DNA of 64,000 nt from Cercis canadensis (Eukaryota > Streptophyta > Magnoliopsida > Fabales > Fabaceae), in assembly GCA_003255065.1 (NCBI GenBank), contig QAOA01002360.1, positions 92,415-156,414 of the forward strand, in the 5' to 3' direction. A model generated the notes under the pieces. The model saw only the letters and a program-made list of their open reading frames with translations, was not told the DNA's origin and made no database searches. Position 1 is the first letter of the stretch. Each line of letters begins with the position of its first letter. Below, in pieces: positions 35,901-47,950 of the stretch. The position numbers were made by a program, and so were the translations under genes.

Positions 35901-36779
35901 TAAGATTAGAACTGAGTCTGAAAGCATCCCTTTTTTAATTTCGTTTTAAATCATTGGTAGATAGCATTATTGTTAATTGGTCAACAATACTATTTGATCA
36001 AACCTTTTGCACTATTCACTTCTACTTGATCAAATTTTTAGGTTTTCTCTATCTGTTTGGAATAGGGGAATCCTGGATTGGGTCATAAAATAATTAATTG
36101 ATATATCGTGTTAAAGTTTTTGTATTCATGAATGAAAATTTATTTTTTAATATGCAGTGAGAACTAAATTGATATGGAAATTTAGTATTTTTAATTTTTA
36201 AAATTTCCTATAAGCATAATCATAAGTTTTCATAATAGTTTTTCTGAAAATCAATTTGGGAAGCATCAGCATTGTTGGATATATGTTTGCGGTAGCTCCC
36301 ATTAACTTAAAAAATCTCAGCGCTACAAATTTAAACTACACATAAGGTTTTGGTGAGGTTGAGTGATAGGAGTAACATTACTTTTGCAGTTTTGCTTCAG
36401 AGTGGTTTTCCAAGATCCATAGCAATGACAATGAAGGTGATTCCCAAGTAGAAAAAGTTTTGGAGGGGACTGTGCTTAAGCTGTGTCCTTTGGATTCCTG
36501 TAAATCCCTGCATCATACTGGTCTGAATAAGTTGATGGTTGAAACTGAAGTTATGTTGCATATGGGATGCACCACCCACATATCCTAGTACTGTCATTGA
36601 TCAACATTCATCAATAGTTTGAAGTGTTCAAGATCACCACCTATTAAATGGCAGCTAGAGGAGACTCAATTTGTCTCTTAATTGAATCTGTTGACATTAG
36701 CATATTAAATTGGATGACTTGTGATTTAATTGAACCATCTATTCAAAAACTTTAGTTGTTAAGAGAACGCCTACAATAA
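33000..36779. repeat. Duplicated non-coding blocks (upstream A, E, F, B, C, D, E, F, G, H)
   Basis: Colinear with 9308-12776 plus 21418-26700 once the transposons there are removed, and with 43290-46580. Blocks E and F occur twice here (33550-33960 and 34760-35110), an internal duplication. GAT/TAG trinucleotide tracts lie at 33147-33190. It provides the empty sites for the 9858 MULE, the gypsy element, the solo LTR and the 45184 insertion. No gene is seen apart from a shortened form (36397-36597, minus) of the unknown block H ORF. Confidence 0.75.
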
Positions 36780-36784
36780 CCTAA

Positions 36785-38134
36785 CACGCTTATGCTCCTC
36801 ACGCAAAATTTTAGTCGTTAAATTGGGCTTGGCTGCTCAATCACCACAAATCTAAGCACAGCTATAGTTTTATGCAATTTTAACCATTATTATTATATTA
36901 TTATATTGTATCAATTGTAAGCACATCGTTGAGATATTTGATGGGCTTTTGCGCTATTGGGCTTGACCCTTTGTTTGTCATGTTAACTTCGCCTGTGCTG
37001 GGCTTTTTGTGGGTCTAACTTTTTGTTAGTCTTAATACTTCCCCTAATTATCTATTTATTTTATTTAGAAGTTTTCTATAAATGCCACTTCTCTTCTCTT
37101 TTTAGTGTGTAAATTATACTTCTTTATTTTTTTTCTTGTGTATAAATGTTACTTTAACTATTCATTATTCACTATTCTCATTTTATTCGAATTTCGAAAT
37201 CACAAATGAAATAATCCAATTACCACTACCATGCATTTTTAATTTGGCTGCTACAAAAGTTAGGTAAAACTAGTTGCATACCCGCGCTTTGCACAACAAA
37301 AAGAAAAGGAGTCTATGAAAAAAAAAAATTACCTAAAGTTTTCAGAAATATGTGTCCTTATAGTCATTTACGTATCTCTAATTTTCTTCTAAATTTTATC
37401 TGAAAAAATATTACACTGTAAAAGCTCATACAATCGTCTTAACAAACTGGTTTTGAATCCTCTAACTTTTACATTTGAAATTTAACTTTCTTGGGGCTAA
37501 ACTGAGTAGTTTTTTTTTTTTTTCCTCTCTACTGAACGTAAAAGCCTAAGTTATCATTCATAATTAATATAATTAGACCTGTCAAAATTGAGCCTGATCC
37601 AATTGGTTGGTCTACTTAAATAAGGCTTATGTTTGGCTCAGGCTTCTATTTTATAAGCCCAATAAGAAACCATCCTTTTGACCTAATCTATTTAACAGGC
37701 CCAATTTGGGCCCAAATCAATATTTTCGATTAAAATGAACTTCGGCCCAAAGCCCTTTGGTCGTTAAAATTACTTGAATTTTATCTGAGAGGCAGATTAT
37801 AAATCACACACCTAATAAATATCACAACTTCATAACAACCAATTATCAACTATCAAGTAATAATAACTGGTGTATTTAAGAGAAATTTTCTCTACGTATT
37901 GTCTCAAGAATCAACTTTAACTAACTTAAACAAACTTATTGCATTCATACCATAAATCAAACCCTTGAGATTTCACTTTAGAATTTTAACATAAGTAGAA
38001 AAACATAGAATATGTTAAATTAAAATCTCATTGCAAACAATCTTTTTTTGATAGGTAATTTATAAATATTACTGTAAATCCATATTGAAGCTTGTGATAT
38101 ACTATGACTTTGGAATAAAATAACCTTCCCTCAC
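36785..38134. other. 1.35-kb segment absent from the paralogous block at 26.67 kb
   Basis: Bounded by CCTAA on both sides (36780-36784, 38135-38139), where the paralog at about 26673 has one CCTAA. Probably an insertion, of unknown class (the ends are not TG...CA and have no clear inverted repeat). Its first 350 bp recur, identically, at 46586-46935. No coding sequence. Confidence 0.5.
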
Positions 38135-38420
38135 CCTAAAGTGAGATATTAAGGAGTAAAAACATCGAAAATAAAAATAAAAAGTGGCATACCACTAGTA
38201 GACTTTTATTGGCACCATGCCTTTATAATTTTACTTCATTTATTTATGGTAAAGAACTCACCTTATCAGGAAATTTTGTCCTCTAATGCTTCAACAGCAA
38301 ATGGCCATGTCATTCTGTGCGTGAGTTTCATACTGTGGCCAAAATCTTCATAATGTGAGTACTCTATTATATTAAATAAAAGAAAATTAAAAAGGTAACA
38401 TAAATTTATTATATATTTTT

Positions 38421-38633
38421 CGGGGATTCTATGATATTACGTAAGTATGCCATACTACACTGACGTGGCAAACATACATAATTTTCATATTTTATTATAT
38501 ATAAAATATAATTTATTTAATTTTTTAAACAAACTTAAAAATAGTTAATTTGTACACATGTCATTCATTTATTAGTTATTTTTATGTAGTATGACATACT
38601 ACATAAATACTAAAAATATCTAAAAAAACCTCC
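38421..38633. mobile_element. MITE with 9-bp target duplication, 213 bp
   Basis: Flanked by TATATTTTT at 38412-38420 and 38634-38642. The paralogs at about 27330 and 52385 read straight through. Subterminal inverted words (GTATG-CATACTACA at left, TGTAGTATGACATACTACA at right) give partial inverted-repeat character. MULE-type is inferred from TSD length only. Confidence 0.68.
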
Positions 38634-38954
38634 TATATTTTTACATACATATATACTTTCATTCTAACAAAAAAAAAATTAAAAATAAATTTTTACATTA
38701 AGGCTGTGTTGGCACAATTGCCCACCATAAGGCTAGGCTAGGCTAGCCATATGTCAGCCTGTCTCAAAAATTATCTTTGGCCTAGTTGAGCTAGACCGGG
38801 CAAGCCTGATTGTCATATCTATATAAAAAAGAAAAATTGTTTAAGTTACTTTTATTAGTTAAAGTCAAATGAAAAAAAATGTAAAAATATCCTTGTCATT
38901 TATGTTGGACAGAGAGATTTCACAAACTATAGATCTCAAATGCTTGTTGTTATT

Positions 38955-39631
38955 TAGAATTCAACAAATATTCTCGCTAAGAACACACTTACTGCTTGTC
39001 CTTTTCTTCTTTTTAAGGTTTCATTTATCTTCTTAGAGCTCCAAAAATAATGAATTTTCAATTCGTTTGTTGGTCAAAACCCTAAATTTACCGATAGTCT
39101 TCAATAAATTGATTCTATTGTCAAACCAAACGTTTATACTTTGCATCCATTAAATAACTGTTGTATTCATTTGGAACTTATGTAACTCTAGGGTGAATTT
39201 AGTATTGATGTAATAGTGCTTTTGTTTGATGCATTTATTTAGTGCTGAAATTAAGTGATTTCTCTTCGATAGTTCAATTGGTATTCTAGATTAAAAGATT
39301 TCTTGCTTTGTAAAGAATTTTTTTTTGAAGTAATTTGTGATCTTGCACTTTAGAAGATAGTGGGCGAAAGAAAGAGAAAAGAATCATATTATTCCTTCAG
39401 GAAAATTAAATGACAACTTTTTTTTAAAAGGATATTCTTGTTTTCCACCATACACTAAGGATGACAAAGTTGCTGAACTCGATGTCCTTCAATGAAACTA
39501 TCTAAGAAGAAGGGAAAGAAATTGCCACATAGTTCTTAGTGATCTGATAGTTTGGTATTTTTTTTTTTTTTTTATGTGAAGATTGAAATAGTTTGGAATT
39601 TTTGAATGGGTGTTGGTTGAAACACTAGGGT
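38955..39631. repeat. Duplicated block J (copy 1 of 3)
   Basis: Also at about 46938-47670 and 52705-52917 (then cut by the N gap). No gene recognised. Confidence 0.7.
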
Positions 39632-39640
39632 TTAAATGAA

Positions 39641-40008
39641 GAGTAAAACCCTTTTTAGTCATTGAAAATGCAGTTACTGACAAATTCGTCCTCCAAAAAT
39701 TTTCGATGACAAATTGGTCATTGAATTATTATTCCGTCTGACAAATTAGTCCTCTGGTATTTTAATGAGAAAAGTTATGGATCCCTATAGACCCTATCCT
39801 AAATTTTTTTCATAGATCTTGCTTAGTTATGTTTAAGCTCTCATTTTCTTATTTTAAGTCCTCCTTTTTTGTTTTCACTGATCTTGCTTACCGGAGGACT
39901 AATTTGTCAACGGAATAATAATTCAATGACCAATTTGTCACCGAAAATTTTTGAATGACGAATTTGTCAGTGACTGCATTTTTTAAGGATTAAAAAAGGA
40001 TTTTACTC
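39641..40008. mobile_element. MULE-family MITE, 368 bp
   Basis: GAGTAAAACCC at left, GGATTTTACTC at right, with perfect 9-bp repeats TTAAATGAA (39632-39640, 40009-40017). The outer arms (about 120 bp) are inverted repeats; the centre (about 39765-39895) is unique. The empty site is at about 47655-47675. Third member of the 9858 family. Confidence 0.87.
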
Positions 40009-41480
40009 TTAAATGAATTATTCACTATAAAAAGTCTGGGAGACATTAATCTGAGATTGAGGTAGGAAATCTGGCCAAGCCACTCTTTCTTCCACTTGTT
40101 TATAAGCTTTTAGCCCTTAAAAAAAGTTAACTCTTTCATTTTCATGGTCTAAAATAAATTATATAAAGTGGAGCTACAATTAATAACTTAGAAAAAGAAT
40201 ATCATGATTAGTTAATTTTAAAAACTTTTCATATTGAATACGGATAATTTAGTCTATATCATATTTAGACATTAAATGTAGTGTAAATTAGCAAAATAAG
40301 GTGAGAAAATAGCAACTTTCTAAATAAATTACTTGTCAATGATTCATTAAGCACTATGAGTATATGGAACTTGTGCATGCACAAAGAAATATGTTAGTGT
40401 TAGGTTGTACTAATAATTATTGTTTGGGACACACTTCGTTATGCCTCATATCTTTGACATAGGCATCAACAAGGGTTTTTGCTTATGCCGGGGTTTCCTC
40501 TGAAATAGTGCTGCCGTCTTAGTCTCTCTGTCAGGGTTTCTTTGGTATAATCATGTCGTCTCTAGGTCTTCCTAGTATTTGGTCATCTTAATTATATAAA
40601 TGGATGACGAACTGAGATATGGTATACTCAAACTTTTTATAGTGGTTAGTTCTAAAATTTTGCTCTATAATTGTATCCAATTGGGGTAAATCCTCTTGGA
40701 TACGTCAATGAATGAAGGCACCTGCAGTTTTTCAAGTGATGGGACTGAAGCATTGATCCGCAGGCATTAGAGTTCAATGATATAAGAATGTGGATTATGA
40801 TCTGGGTTTTGGAAGTAGATGAGTTAATGAGGGGATACAGGTCTTCCTAGATTGAATTATACTTCTTACACATTAGTATTCGTGCTTTTCGGAGATCTAA
40901 AAGAGTTGCATCCATGACTACTAGAGAGCTAAAATTGTTTTCTTTTGCATTGTGAACCTTCTCGTGATTGGGAACCATTGTTTGTCATCCAATTATGTGA
41001 CTTCTAAGGGTCTACCCATCCCATTTGTTCTCATTTTATCATTTTATGATATAATATTTTATCTGTTGAATTTTTTTTTTTAAAAAAAAAGACAATTATT
41101 ATTAAGTCACTCAAATTACAAATAATTCTAGATAGATCACTCAAAAAAAAAATTAAATAAATCAAAATTATTATTAAATTTTTAAAATTACTCTTCTTGA
41201 TGACCACTTAATTATCAGTATACGATAATTATTAGTTATCAACATAAAATTTAAAAACTTAATTAACAATAATTATGACGAACTTAAAAATATATTGTTT
41301 TGAGTAACCTAATAATAATTATCTAAAAAAAATAAAGACTTCAGCTTTGATGTGATCAATATTATATGGCAAACGCCTCTTATGGGTTCCTCTCATTGGT
41401 CAAACTCCGATAGGTATAGGGGACCTATTACTCAATATTTGATGACTTGTAGCTAAAACCAGTGGAAGAAAAGTTTGTTT
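40009..41480. repeat. Duplicated block K and AT-rich sequence
   Basis: About 40010-41340 matches 53885-55015. The part around 40435-41000 is less AT-rich and well conserved between copies, but I find no sustained frame or known motif. No gene called. Confidence 0.55.
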
Positions 41481-41489
41481 AAAAAAGGT

Positions 41490-42472
41490 TTATTCATATA
41501 AGTAAACATTTTCTTTTAAAAATTCAAAATATCTCATTCAACACAATTCCCAAATAAAATTTTTCCAAACGAGTCAAGTACGCTGTTCTAGTTTTTCCAT
41601 CTGACTTTTCGTTGTTTTACCAAAGAATGCCGTATATTACTTTTCTTTATTTTACTGAAGAAAATGCCACTAACGACATACCTAATGAAGAAAATTTCAG
41701 TAAGGAAAAAGTCAAACAAAGAAAAACTTGCCACTATAATCTCTTCCATACTTGACTTAACCTTTCATCATTACTTTCCTTAGTATCTTGTCAATTACTA
41801 ACTACTGCGAAGAAAAAGAAAATGCCCTATGAAAGACTTCTAACACAGACCCATCAACATAATAGAATAAGTCTATGTTAAATAGCAATAGTATAGTGTT
41901 TTAAATGCCAAATGGCCAGTAACCTAGTAGTATTAGATTATCCTTAAGACTTTTAAATTTTGTGTTTAAACTTATAGCTAAACCAAAAGTATTACAAAAA
42001 AGTATAATATTTATGTTTAAATTTAGGAGGGGCTCCTGGTTTAAGAGGAATAGTCCAAAATTGACTTAACACTGTAATTTGTTAGAATTGTGAATTGTAG
42101 AGCTACAATTTTCTCAATTGTCACAACCACAAAGCAACTACAATCACAATTTGAAACTATGATTTTACTTTATAATGGCATATAATTAGTCCATTTCCCA
42201 TCCCTTTCATTACCCTAAAGTTCTAGGACAATAATTGTCTCTTTAGCAAATAATATTCAAAACCTTCCCATGTTCATTCCCCTTTCTATGCTTTGTTTTA
42301 AAAAAAAAAATTGTTCAAACGGCTCCTCACTCTCTCTCTCTTTCTCTCTTCTGTCTATTCTTTACATTCTCATTTTTCACTGTTCTTACGAAGCTGATTC
42401 TTAAATATAAGCAGAAGGCATTGATGATATTTTGCCCATGTTACCTGTCTTGTACTTTTGCAAGTAGGCACC
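41490..42472 (+). promoter_or_regulatory. Promoter block of RLP family B (copy 2)
   Basis: Colinear with 2770-3732 and 55030-55979. Ends with a CT-rich tract (42326-42356) and the TATA-like AAATATAA at 42403-42410, 63 bp before the ATG. Confidence 0.55.
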
Positions 42473-43124
42473 ATGAGAACTGTTAACATTTTTTCCCAGC
42501 TATCACTCCTCCTTGCAGCTTTTACTTTTAGCTTCCATACAGCAAACTTTGTGACCGCTTGCATTGAAAGTGAGAGAGGAACCCTTCTCAGATTTAAGCG
42601 ACAGCTCGATGATTCTTCAAACAGACTTGCCTCTTGGACTGAAGATGGAGAATGTTGCAACTGGGATGGTGTTGTATGCAGTAAAACCACTGGACATGTT
42701 CAAGAGCTCCATCTTGGGAGTCCTACTTTAAAGACAGATGCACCTGATGCTGAATTTGAAGCTTATAGGAGGTCACTCTTTGGGTGGTAAGATAGATGCT
42801 TCATTGTTGAATTTAAAGCAACTAGCTTACTTAGACCTAAGCAACAATGACTTTGGAGGGACTAAAATACCCAAATTTCTTGGCTACATGAGAAGTTTGA
42901 GGTATATTAATCTCTTCAAATCAGGGTTTCAAGGGAAGATTCCTGATCAACTTGGAAACCTTTCAAATTTAGAATTCCTTAATCTCCATGGTAATGGATA
43001 TGTTGAGAATCTTCAATTGCTTTCAGGGATTTCTAAGTTAAGGCACCTTGACTTAAGTGGTGTGAACCTTAATAAAAGCCGTGACTGGCTTCATGTGCTA
43101 AATACACTTCCCTTTCTGAAAGAG
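42473..43124 (+). pseudogene. LRR receptor-like protein (family B), 5' part, frameshifted
   Basis: EIX-like RLP N-terminus. Signal peptide (SLLLAAFTFSF core), then the cap beginning CIESERGTLLRFKRQLDD and ending ECCNWDGVVC, then LRRs. Reading from ATG 42473 is broken by one extra G near 42782 (TTTGGGTGG), giving an early stop at 42788. The following frame (GGKIDASLLNLKQLAYLDL ...) carries five or so LRRs as far as WLHVLNTLPFLKE, where it fuses to FAR1-like sequence. The remaining LRRs, TM and tail are absent. Not functional as an RLP; a short secreted peptide cannot be excluded. Confidence 0.88.
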
Positions 43125-43284
43125 GCTAGGCAGACACTCTCACGATTGTCTAGACCTCAGCACACACCATTGCTTAGTTGTCATAGGGAGATCAGTGAAA
43201 CTGATAAAGCTCAGATAAAAAGCCTTGTGACTGGGGGATGAAACCTTCTCATGTATTTGTTCTTATAGTCATGAATTTGGGTGG
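43125..43284 (+). pseudogene. FAR1/FHY3-related fragment fused to the RLP
   Basis: Immediately after the RLP part the frame continues as PLLSCHREISETDKAQIKSL, which matches the region before the MULE-transposase domain of FAR1-related proteins (family pattern S-E-x-D-K-A-Q-x-x-x-L). A stop (TGA 43239-43241) results from a one-base loss; in the neighbouring frame KPSHVFVLIVMNLGG continues to 43284. The last 47 bp (43238-43284) are identical to 56101-56147, where the rest of the FAR1 relic follows. Confidence 0.78.
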
Positions 43285-45174
43285 GAAGTTTTCACTTGAC
43301 TAGGGAAGTTTTGTAATATGTCCCTATATTTCTTCTTTCCAGCTTTGTTGTCGATTAAACTGAAGAGAAGCACCAATAGATTTCTAGTTGATGTAGATTA
43401 ATGACTTCTAGTCCTTACTGCAAGATGGATGCAGACATTTATGGCTCTTACTTTCATTTATTTGATAAATAATTGAGAGAAATTTTCATTGGTCCATCCA
43501 AAAAATGAAAATGATAAGAGAAAGATCAGTGAAACTCCAACTTCCAAAAATAATGCAAGCCAAGAACAAGGACTCTTGAATAGTGACTGCACGGACCACA
43601 ATGTCTCTCCCAAAGACTTAACATCCGGAAATGTTGTTTTAGGATAGCCAAATTTGTTACTATTGATAGAGAACAAATAATTAACAAGTTTAAATTCTTT
43701 GTTTTGCATGTTAGAGATGAAAAAAATCAAGTTCAAGGAATGTTGAGTTTACCCCTTCTGGCGATTTTGCCTGTGATATTGCTTTAAAGTCCTCTACCAA
43801 AGAGAGAGCAGAAGTTGAATCTTCCATGCTTTGTTTAATCGTTGGAGGGCTTCTCGATCCCTTTTATCTCAAGAAAAAAAAAATTTCATAATCTAACAAT
43901 TCACGATGAAAAAAGGTTTAAACACTGGGTCCTTAGTATTTGGAGTTTCTCATATGGAGTCAAGTCAATCAATTTGCATAATCTTCTAAAGAAATTTCCG
44001 CATGAAAGAGATACGAGCTATACAAATCATAGGCCAGAAACCCACTTCCTAATTTATTTATTTTTTGCTTCTTGTTTGATCCACTTCTTCCTCCACCCAG
44101 TTTCTTTTATTATCGCTACTTTTCATATAAGTTATACATATCATAATATATGGGATCATCCTTGACTATTAGCCACCATGAGTGCTTCACTAACTTTCTT
44201 TTTGAGGATTAATTTGTAATTTTGGTTATATTATCATGAGGACCGATGAATGGTGACCACAGAACCATTGTTATTGACCAAACACTTATTTCCCTACATA
44301 TACGTAATTCACCTTTCTTTGAAAATCTGACTAGATTTTTTCTTTCCTTCTAGATATTGCCCAGCAATATATGTGCCTTACAACCCACATGATATACATA
44401 GTCTTCCACGAAAATTATATGACTATATTTTACAATTTAACTGTGGATACAGTAAGTACAGGCAACCCACATGATTATGTTACACTAATTTTCTTATTTG
44501 AGTACTAAACTACGTGCATTGACAAGGACAAGGGGCTTGCGTATTTTTATTTTTCTTACTAATAGGTAAATAATGACTGCATTTGTCATTAACGGAGCTT
44601 CTGTATTTCATTTAGAGAAATGTTATTCATATATATTAAATTTATTTTCATATACTTGGGTTCAAAATTAATTTACACTTTATAGTTTTAACTAGATCTA
44701 CTTAACTTTTTTTGTTTTGAACAACCCAAATTCAAATTGATAGTCTAAAGTATGTAAAATGGTATGAATTTTAAGTGTATGAGTAACAATTATCTTATAT
44801 TTAAGATTAGAACTGAGCCTGAAAGCGTCCCTTTTTTAATTTCATTTTAAATTATTAGCAGATAGCATTATTGTTAATTGGACAACAATACTATTCAATC
44901 AAACCTTTTTGCACTATTCACTTCTACTTGATCAAATTTCTAGGTTTTCTTTATCCGTTTGGAATAGGGGAATCTTGGATTCCGTCATGAAACAATTAAT
45001 TGATATATCGTGTTAAAGTTTTTGTAGTCATGAATGAAAATTTATTTTCTAATATGCAGTGACAACTAAATTGATATGAAAATTTAGTATTTTTAATTTT
45101 TAAAATTTCCTATTAGCATAATCATAAGTTTTCATAATAGTTTTCTGAAAATCAATTTGGGAAACATCAGCATT
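43285..45174. repeat. Duplicated blocks C, D, E, F, G and H
   Basis: Colinear with 34370-36270 and 12100-12776 plus 21418-26175. It provides the empty sites for the gypsy element (about 43957) and the solo LTR (about 44761). No gene. Confidence 0.75.
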
Positions 45175-45183
45175 GTTGGATAC

Positions 45184-46074
45184 CTAGAAAGCACCGAAAC
45201 GTGCATTTTTGGGACGTACCCGTTTCGGGTACGCTTCCAAAACTCGAAACGCGTCTCCTTCACCGAAACGCCGACTTTTCCTTCTTTTTTTTTTCATTTC
45301 AAAACTCGCTGCCATGGATCTGCGTTTGGTTTCATGATTTTCATCCATGACTTCATGTTCTGCCAAGCTGTGAGAGAGAGAGAGAGGGAGAAAGAAAGAG
45401 AATCAGAGTGAGAGGGGAAGATCACGAGAGAAAAGGAAAAGACGAAGATGAGACTCTGCAAATTCTTCAAGGAGTTCTGATAATACCTGCTGCTGCTGTT
45501 CTGCTGTTACCCCCACACCTTGTTGAATGTTGCGTTGCCAAATGAGAGAGAGAGGGAACAAAACAAAGAAAAATCACAGAGACAGAAGAAAAATTACAAA
45601 ATTTACAAAAATTAAATTGAAAGGAGAGGGAGAGCAGGGGGATCGTGTTGGGGGCGCTGGGGAAGGAGAGGGAGAGCGCTGGGGCGGGGCGCAGGCGAGC
45701 GCGAGAGAGAGGGAGGAAGGCAAAGTGCAATGTCATCAATTATTTCTTCTTAAAAAAATGAAAGAAAAAAAAAGAGTTGATCAAGTTAATTTTTCTATTG
45801 GTAGAAATTACAAATGATAAATTGAAATCTCAATTATCTATTTTATTATTATTATTATTGTAATTTTTAATAATTTTGGTTAAATTTTTTATTTTAAATA
45901 AAGTATGTGTTAATTTTATTTGATATATGTATATAATTATATATATAATTTATATATATGACGTGGCGTACCCATGCCGTACCCGTACCCGTACCTCTAT
46001 TTTTTTAAAAATGTCGTACCGGCATTTCGTACCCGTACCAAGTATGAAACTCGTACCCGTACCTGTGCAACATA
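45184..46074. mobile_element. 891-bp insertion with 9-bp target duplication (MULE-like)
   Basis: Flanked by GTTGGATAC at 45175-45183 and 46075-46083. The paralogs at about 26180 and 36280 are uninterrupted. The ends share a loose inverted pattern (TA....GCAC.G..ACG, about 11 of 17 positions). Both ends are rich in GTACCCG words, including a perfect short hairpin CGTACCCG-TTT-CGGGTACG at 45215-45233. The interior has GA-rich tracts (45373-45420, 45540-45720) and no transposase. The Mutator assignment rests on TSD length. Confidence 0.72.
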
Positions 46075-46083
46075 GTTGGATAC

Positions 46084-46935
46084 ATGTTTGTGGTAGCTCC
46101 CATTAACTTAAAAAATCATAGCGCTACAAATTTAAACTACACATAAGGTTTTGGTGAGGTTGAGTGATAGGAGTAACATTACTTTTGCAGTTTTGCTTGA
46201 AAGTGGTTTTCCAAGATCCATAGCAATGACAATGAAGGTGGTTCCCAAGCAGAAAAAGTTTTGGAGGGGACTGTGCTTAAGCTGTGTCCTTTGGATATCC
46301 GTAAATCCCTGCATCATGCTGGTCTGAATAAGTTGACGGTTGAAACTGAAGTTATGTTGCATATGGGATGCACCACCCACATATCCTAGTATTCTCATTG
46401 ATCAACATTCATCAATAGTTTGAAGTGTTCAAGATCACCACCTATTAAATGGCAGCTAGAGGAGACTCAATTTGTCTCTTAATTGAATCTGTTGACATTA
46501 GCATATTAAATTGGATGACTTGTGATTTAATTGAACCATCTATTCAAAAACTTTAGTTGTTAAGAGAACGCCTACAATAACCTAACACGCTTATGCTCCT
46601 CACGCAAAATTTTAGTCGTTAAATTGGGCTTGGCTGCTCAATCACCACAAATCTAAGCACAGCTATAGTTTTATGCAATTTTAACCATTATTATTATATT
46701 ATTATATTGTATCAATTGTAAGCACATCGTTGAGATATTTGATGGGCTTTTGCGCTATTGGGCTTGACCCTTTGTTTGTCATGTTAACTTCGCCTGTGCT
46801 GGGCTTTTTGTGGGTCTAACTTTTTGTTAGTCTTAATACTTCCCCTAATTATCTATTTATTTTATTTAGAAGTTTTCTATAAATGCCACTTCTCTTCTCT
46901 TTTTAGTGTGTAAATTATACTTCTTTATTTTTTTT
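46084..46935. repeat. Duplicated block H and I
   Basis: Continues block H after the insertion. From 46395 to 46935 it is identical, base for base, to 36594-37134, then stops at a single N (46936). Contains the unknown 88-codon minus-strand ORF (46132-46398). Confidence 0.7.
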
Positions 46936-46936
46936 N
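46936..46936. other. Assembly join (single N)
   Basis: The left side matches 37134 and the right side matches 38955, so about 1.8 kb present in the paralog is skipped here. Confidence 0.8.
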
Positions 46937-47945
46937 ATTCAACAAATATTCTCACTAAGAAGACACTTACTGCTTGTCCTTTCCTTCTTTTCAAGGTTTC
47001 ATTTATCTTCTTAGAGCTCCAAAAATAATAAATTTTCAAATCGTTTGTTGGCCAAAACCCTAAATTTACCTATAGTCTTCAATAAATTGATTCTATTGTC
47101 AAACCAAACATTTATACTTTGCATCCATTAAATAACTGTTGTATTTATTTGGAACTTATGTAACTGTAGGGTGAATTTAGTATTGATGTAATAGTGCTTT
47201 TGTTTGATGCAATTATTTAGTGCTGAAATTAAGTGATTTCTCTTCAATTGGTATTCTAGATTAAAAGATTTCTTGCTTTGTAAAGAATTTTTTTTTGAAG
47301 TAATTAGTGGGCGAAAAAAAGAGAAAAGAATCATATTATTCCTTCAGGAAAATTAAATGGCAAAAAAATTTTAAAAACAATTCTTGTTTTCCACCATACA
47401 CTAAGGATGACAAAATTGCTGAACTCGATGTCCTTCGATGAAACTACCTAAGAAGGGAAAGAAAGTGCCACATAGTGTGTATCATCCACGAATTTTGAGG
47501 GTTTGTTTTATATTTTTTTTTTATTTAACTCTATATTTTCTTTGCTTTACTCTTGTTTAGTTCTTAGTGATCTAATAGTTTGCAATTTTTTTTTTTTATA
47601 TGAAGATTGAAATAGTTTGGAATTTTTGAATGGGTGTTGGTTGAAACACTAGAGTTTAAATGAATTATTCACTATAAAAATTCACTACATATTATACGTT
47701 AATTCTATCTTCTTCTTCTTCTTTTTTTTTTCATTGGATGCAATCTTCTATGTTGCAGTTGATGTGGTATAAAAATTGTAGTGTATTCCACAAATCTATT
47801 AATAGGGCATGAATATGTATGGTATGCTTATATAGTTCACTCAAAAGCCCTTCAACTGAATTGATTTTTTTAGATGGCTAAATATGACTATGCATGAAGT
47901 ATCAAAACAGTATTCAAAATTCCAGAACTTTTCTTTAATGGCTAT
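46937..47945. repeat. Duplicated block J (copy 2) and AT-rich flank
   Basis: Matches 38955-39640, then 40012 onward for a short stretch (empty site of the 39641 MITE). After about 47690 it is unique. No gene seen. Confidence 0.6.
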
Positions 47946-47950
47946 ATTTC

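Noticed and set aside
36900-37020. Possible tRNA or structured RNA in the GC-richer words of block I
   Set aside because: No cloverleaf or box A/B pair could be found by eye.
45157-45817. ORFs in the 891-bp insertion
   Set aside because: GA-rich low-complexity frames on both strands, with no homology I can name; one begins outside the insertion.
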